Of a stretch of DNA of 7,044 nucleotides, positions 6,111 through 7,044 are shown piece by piece. Location: the NCBI GenBank assembly GCA_003225515.1, contig QIAK01000184.1, positions 3,875 through 10,918 on the forward strand, in the 5' to 3' direction. The notes under the pieces were generated by a model that saw only the letters and a program-made list of their open reading frames with translations, did not search any database and had not been told where the DNA came from. This DNA is from Acidobacteriota bacterium. Its GTDB lineage: Bacteria; Acidobacteriota; Terriglobia; Terriglobales; Acidobacteriaceae. Each line of letters starts with the position of its first letter. Positions within the stretch are counted from its first letter, which is position 1. A program made the position numbers and the translations under genes.

Positions 6111-6581
6111 ATGCAGATGAAAAGACTGGTCGAATTCAGCAAGAGTGGGCGACGCCCCCACCGCCCGGAAGAGGTCGTTTTCCTGCAACTGTTGCGGACC
6201 ACGGACATGTTGTCTCGGGGACTGGTTCAGGTCCTCAAAGGCGAAGACGTCTCCACGACGCAGTACAACGTACTCCGAATCCTGCGCGGTGCACCGGACG
6301 GACTCCCTTGTAGCCAAATCGCCAGTCGTATGATTAGCCGGGATCCGGATATAACCCGCCTGCTGGATCGACTGGAAAAACGCGGACTCATCGCGCGATG
6401 TCGTGAAACCAAAGACAGGCGAACGGTGATGACTCGCATCACTCGGGAGGGCCTAGAACTCCTCGGCCGGCTTGACGAGCCGGTGCAGGCGACCCATCGC
6501 AAACAATTGGGCCACCTGGGACGCGAGCGCCTGCGAGACTTGGGCGAGCTATTGCGGTCTTCCTGCAGCCAGGCAAACTGA
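6111..6581 (+). CDS. MarR-family winged-helix transcriptional regulator
   Basis: The 156-residue product has the usual size for the family, whose members bind as dimers to palindromic operators and often release DNA on binding small phenolic or oxidising ligands. The winged HTH spans about 48-113. It contains STTQYNVLRIL, the helix pair SQIASRMISRDPDITRLLDRLEKRGLI with the recognition helix at about 77-90, and the wing ETKDRRTVMTRIT with the conserved D-R-R. The flanking helices (about 20-44 and 114-150) form the dimer interface. ATG at 6111 or 6117 is possible. The promoter position makes 6117 or a leaderless start plausible, although GGAT at 6100-6103 could serve 6111 from a longer transcript. 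The YceI-type gene follows after 74 bases on the same strand and is the likely target. Confidence 0.93.
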   Translation: MQMKRLVEFSKSGRRPHRPEEVVFLQLLRTTDMLSRGLVQVLKGEDVSTTQYNVLRILRGAPDGLPCSQIASRMISRDPDITRLLDRLEKRGLIARCRETKDRRTVMTRITREGLELLGRLDEPVQATHRKQLGHLGRERLRDLGELLRSSCSQAN

Positions 6582-6613
6582 TTGTTTAGCCCAGATAGTT
6601 GTTGAAACGATTA

Positions 6614-6624
6614 TCGGTATAACG
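6614..6624. promoter_or_regulatory. Candidate MarR operator, copy 2 (upstream of the yceI-like gene)
   Basis: TCGGTATAACG matches the motif in the marR promoter (6090-6100) at 10 of 11 positions and lies 31 bases before the ATG at 6656. A clear -35/-10 pair is not visible here, so yceI may be read from the marR promoter, from a weak one of its own, or both. Confidence 0.4.
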
Positions 6625-6655
6625 CATCAAGCTACTCAGAAAGGAAACTTAAACT

Positions 6656-7044
6656 ATGAGTACACACCCTACTCCGCAAGCTGTATCAACTACCACCTGG
6701 AACATTGACCCCGTCCACACGGTGGCCGAGTTCAAAGTCAAACACATGATGATTTCCAACGTGAAGGGGCAATTCACCGCCGTTAAAGGCGTCTTGGCCA
6801 TGAACGAAACTGCGTTAACCGACTCTCGCATCGAAGCATCGATCGACGCGGCTTCCATCAACACGCGCGACCCTCAACGGGATGCTCATCTCAAGAGCGT
6901 CGACTTCTTCGAGGCGGAGAAGTTCCCGATTTTATCTTTTAAGTCAACAGGCATCCGCCGGGTTAAGGACGGAGAGTTGGCGGTGGCCGGGGACTTGACC
7001 ATTCATGGAGTCACCCGCAATGTGGTGTTTGATGTGGAAGGACA
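6656..7044 (+). CDS. YceI-family lipocalin-like protein, 3' end outside the window
   Basis: Partial gene: 129 complete codons are visible of a family usually about 170-190 residues long. YceI proteins are small beta-barrels that bind isoprenoid-type lipids and are often induced by stress. Family features are clear: WNIDPVHTVAEFKVKHMMIS near residue 15, SIDAASINTRDPQRDAHLKS (about 62-81), DFFEAEKFPILSFKS, and GDLTIHGVTRNVVFDV near the cut end. No signal peptide is present, since the N-terminus (MSTHPTPQAVSTTT) is polar, so this is the cytoplasmic form, unlike the secreted E. coli protein. The ATG has a good ribosome binding site (AAGGAAA, about 8 bases upstream). It lies 74 bases after marR with a candidate operator in the gap, suggesting control by that repressor. 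Confidence 0.93.
   Translation, partial: MSTHPTPQAVSTTTWNIDPVHTVAEFKVKHMMISNVKGQFTAVKGVLAMNETALTDSRIEASIDAASINTRDPQRDAHLKSVDFFEAEKFPILSFKSTGIRRVKDGELAVAGDLTIHGVTRNVVFDVEG

Overview
The window holds five intact or boundary-cut genes and one gene broken by an in-frame stop, arranged as two divergent blocks around a roughly 680-base gene-poor stretch. Moderate-to-high GC, the protein families and their arrangement suggest a soil-type Gram-negative bacterium, most likely an acidobacterium. That is inference: there is no rRNA or other phylogenetic marker here. The RND pump and its adaptor do imply a cell with an outer membrane.

Left block (1-5430, all minus strand). Read in transcription order, it starts with a sigma-54 (RpoN) enhancer-binding activator. 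This gene has a membrane-embedded N-terminal DUF4118/KdpD-like domain (5430-5128), a coiled coil, an AAA+ domain with intact GAFTGA, and a Fis-type HTH (to 3886). The membrane part and the catalytic part lie in the same frame but are separated by one TAG codon at 5125-5127. A 220-base intergenic region follows (3666-3885). It carries a near-consensus -24/-12 sigma-54 promoter at 3693-3709 and, upstream of that, two dyads, one of them a perfect 14-bp palindrome. Downstream come a small STAS protein (3665-3381), an RND efflux permease (3347-174) and the first 53 codons of a probable periplasmic adaptor (160-1, cut by the window edge). The layout suggests a self-contained module: a membrane-anchored sigma-54 activator switches on the adjacent STAS-RND-adaptor operon.

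Middle (5431-6110). No convincing gene is visible. The stretch holds a probable sigma-70 promoter for the activator, several AT-rich inverted repeats, and a 54-bp fragment at 5769-5822. That fragment encodes the N-terminal signature of 2-isopropylmalate/citramalate synthases with no gene attached.

Right block (6111-7044, plus strand). A MarR-family repressor is followed after 74 bases by a YceI-family protein that runs off the window. A strong sigma-70 promoter ends two bases before the first marR ATG. An 11-bp motif in its spacer recurs with one mismatch ahead of yceI, which suggests a shared operator and autoregulation.
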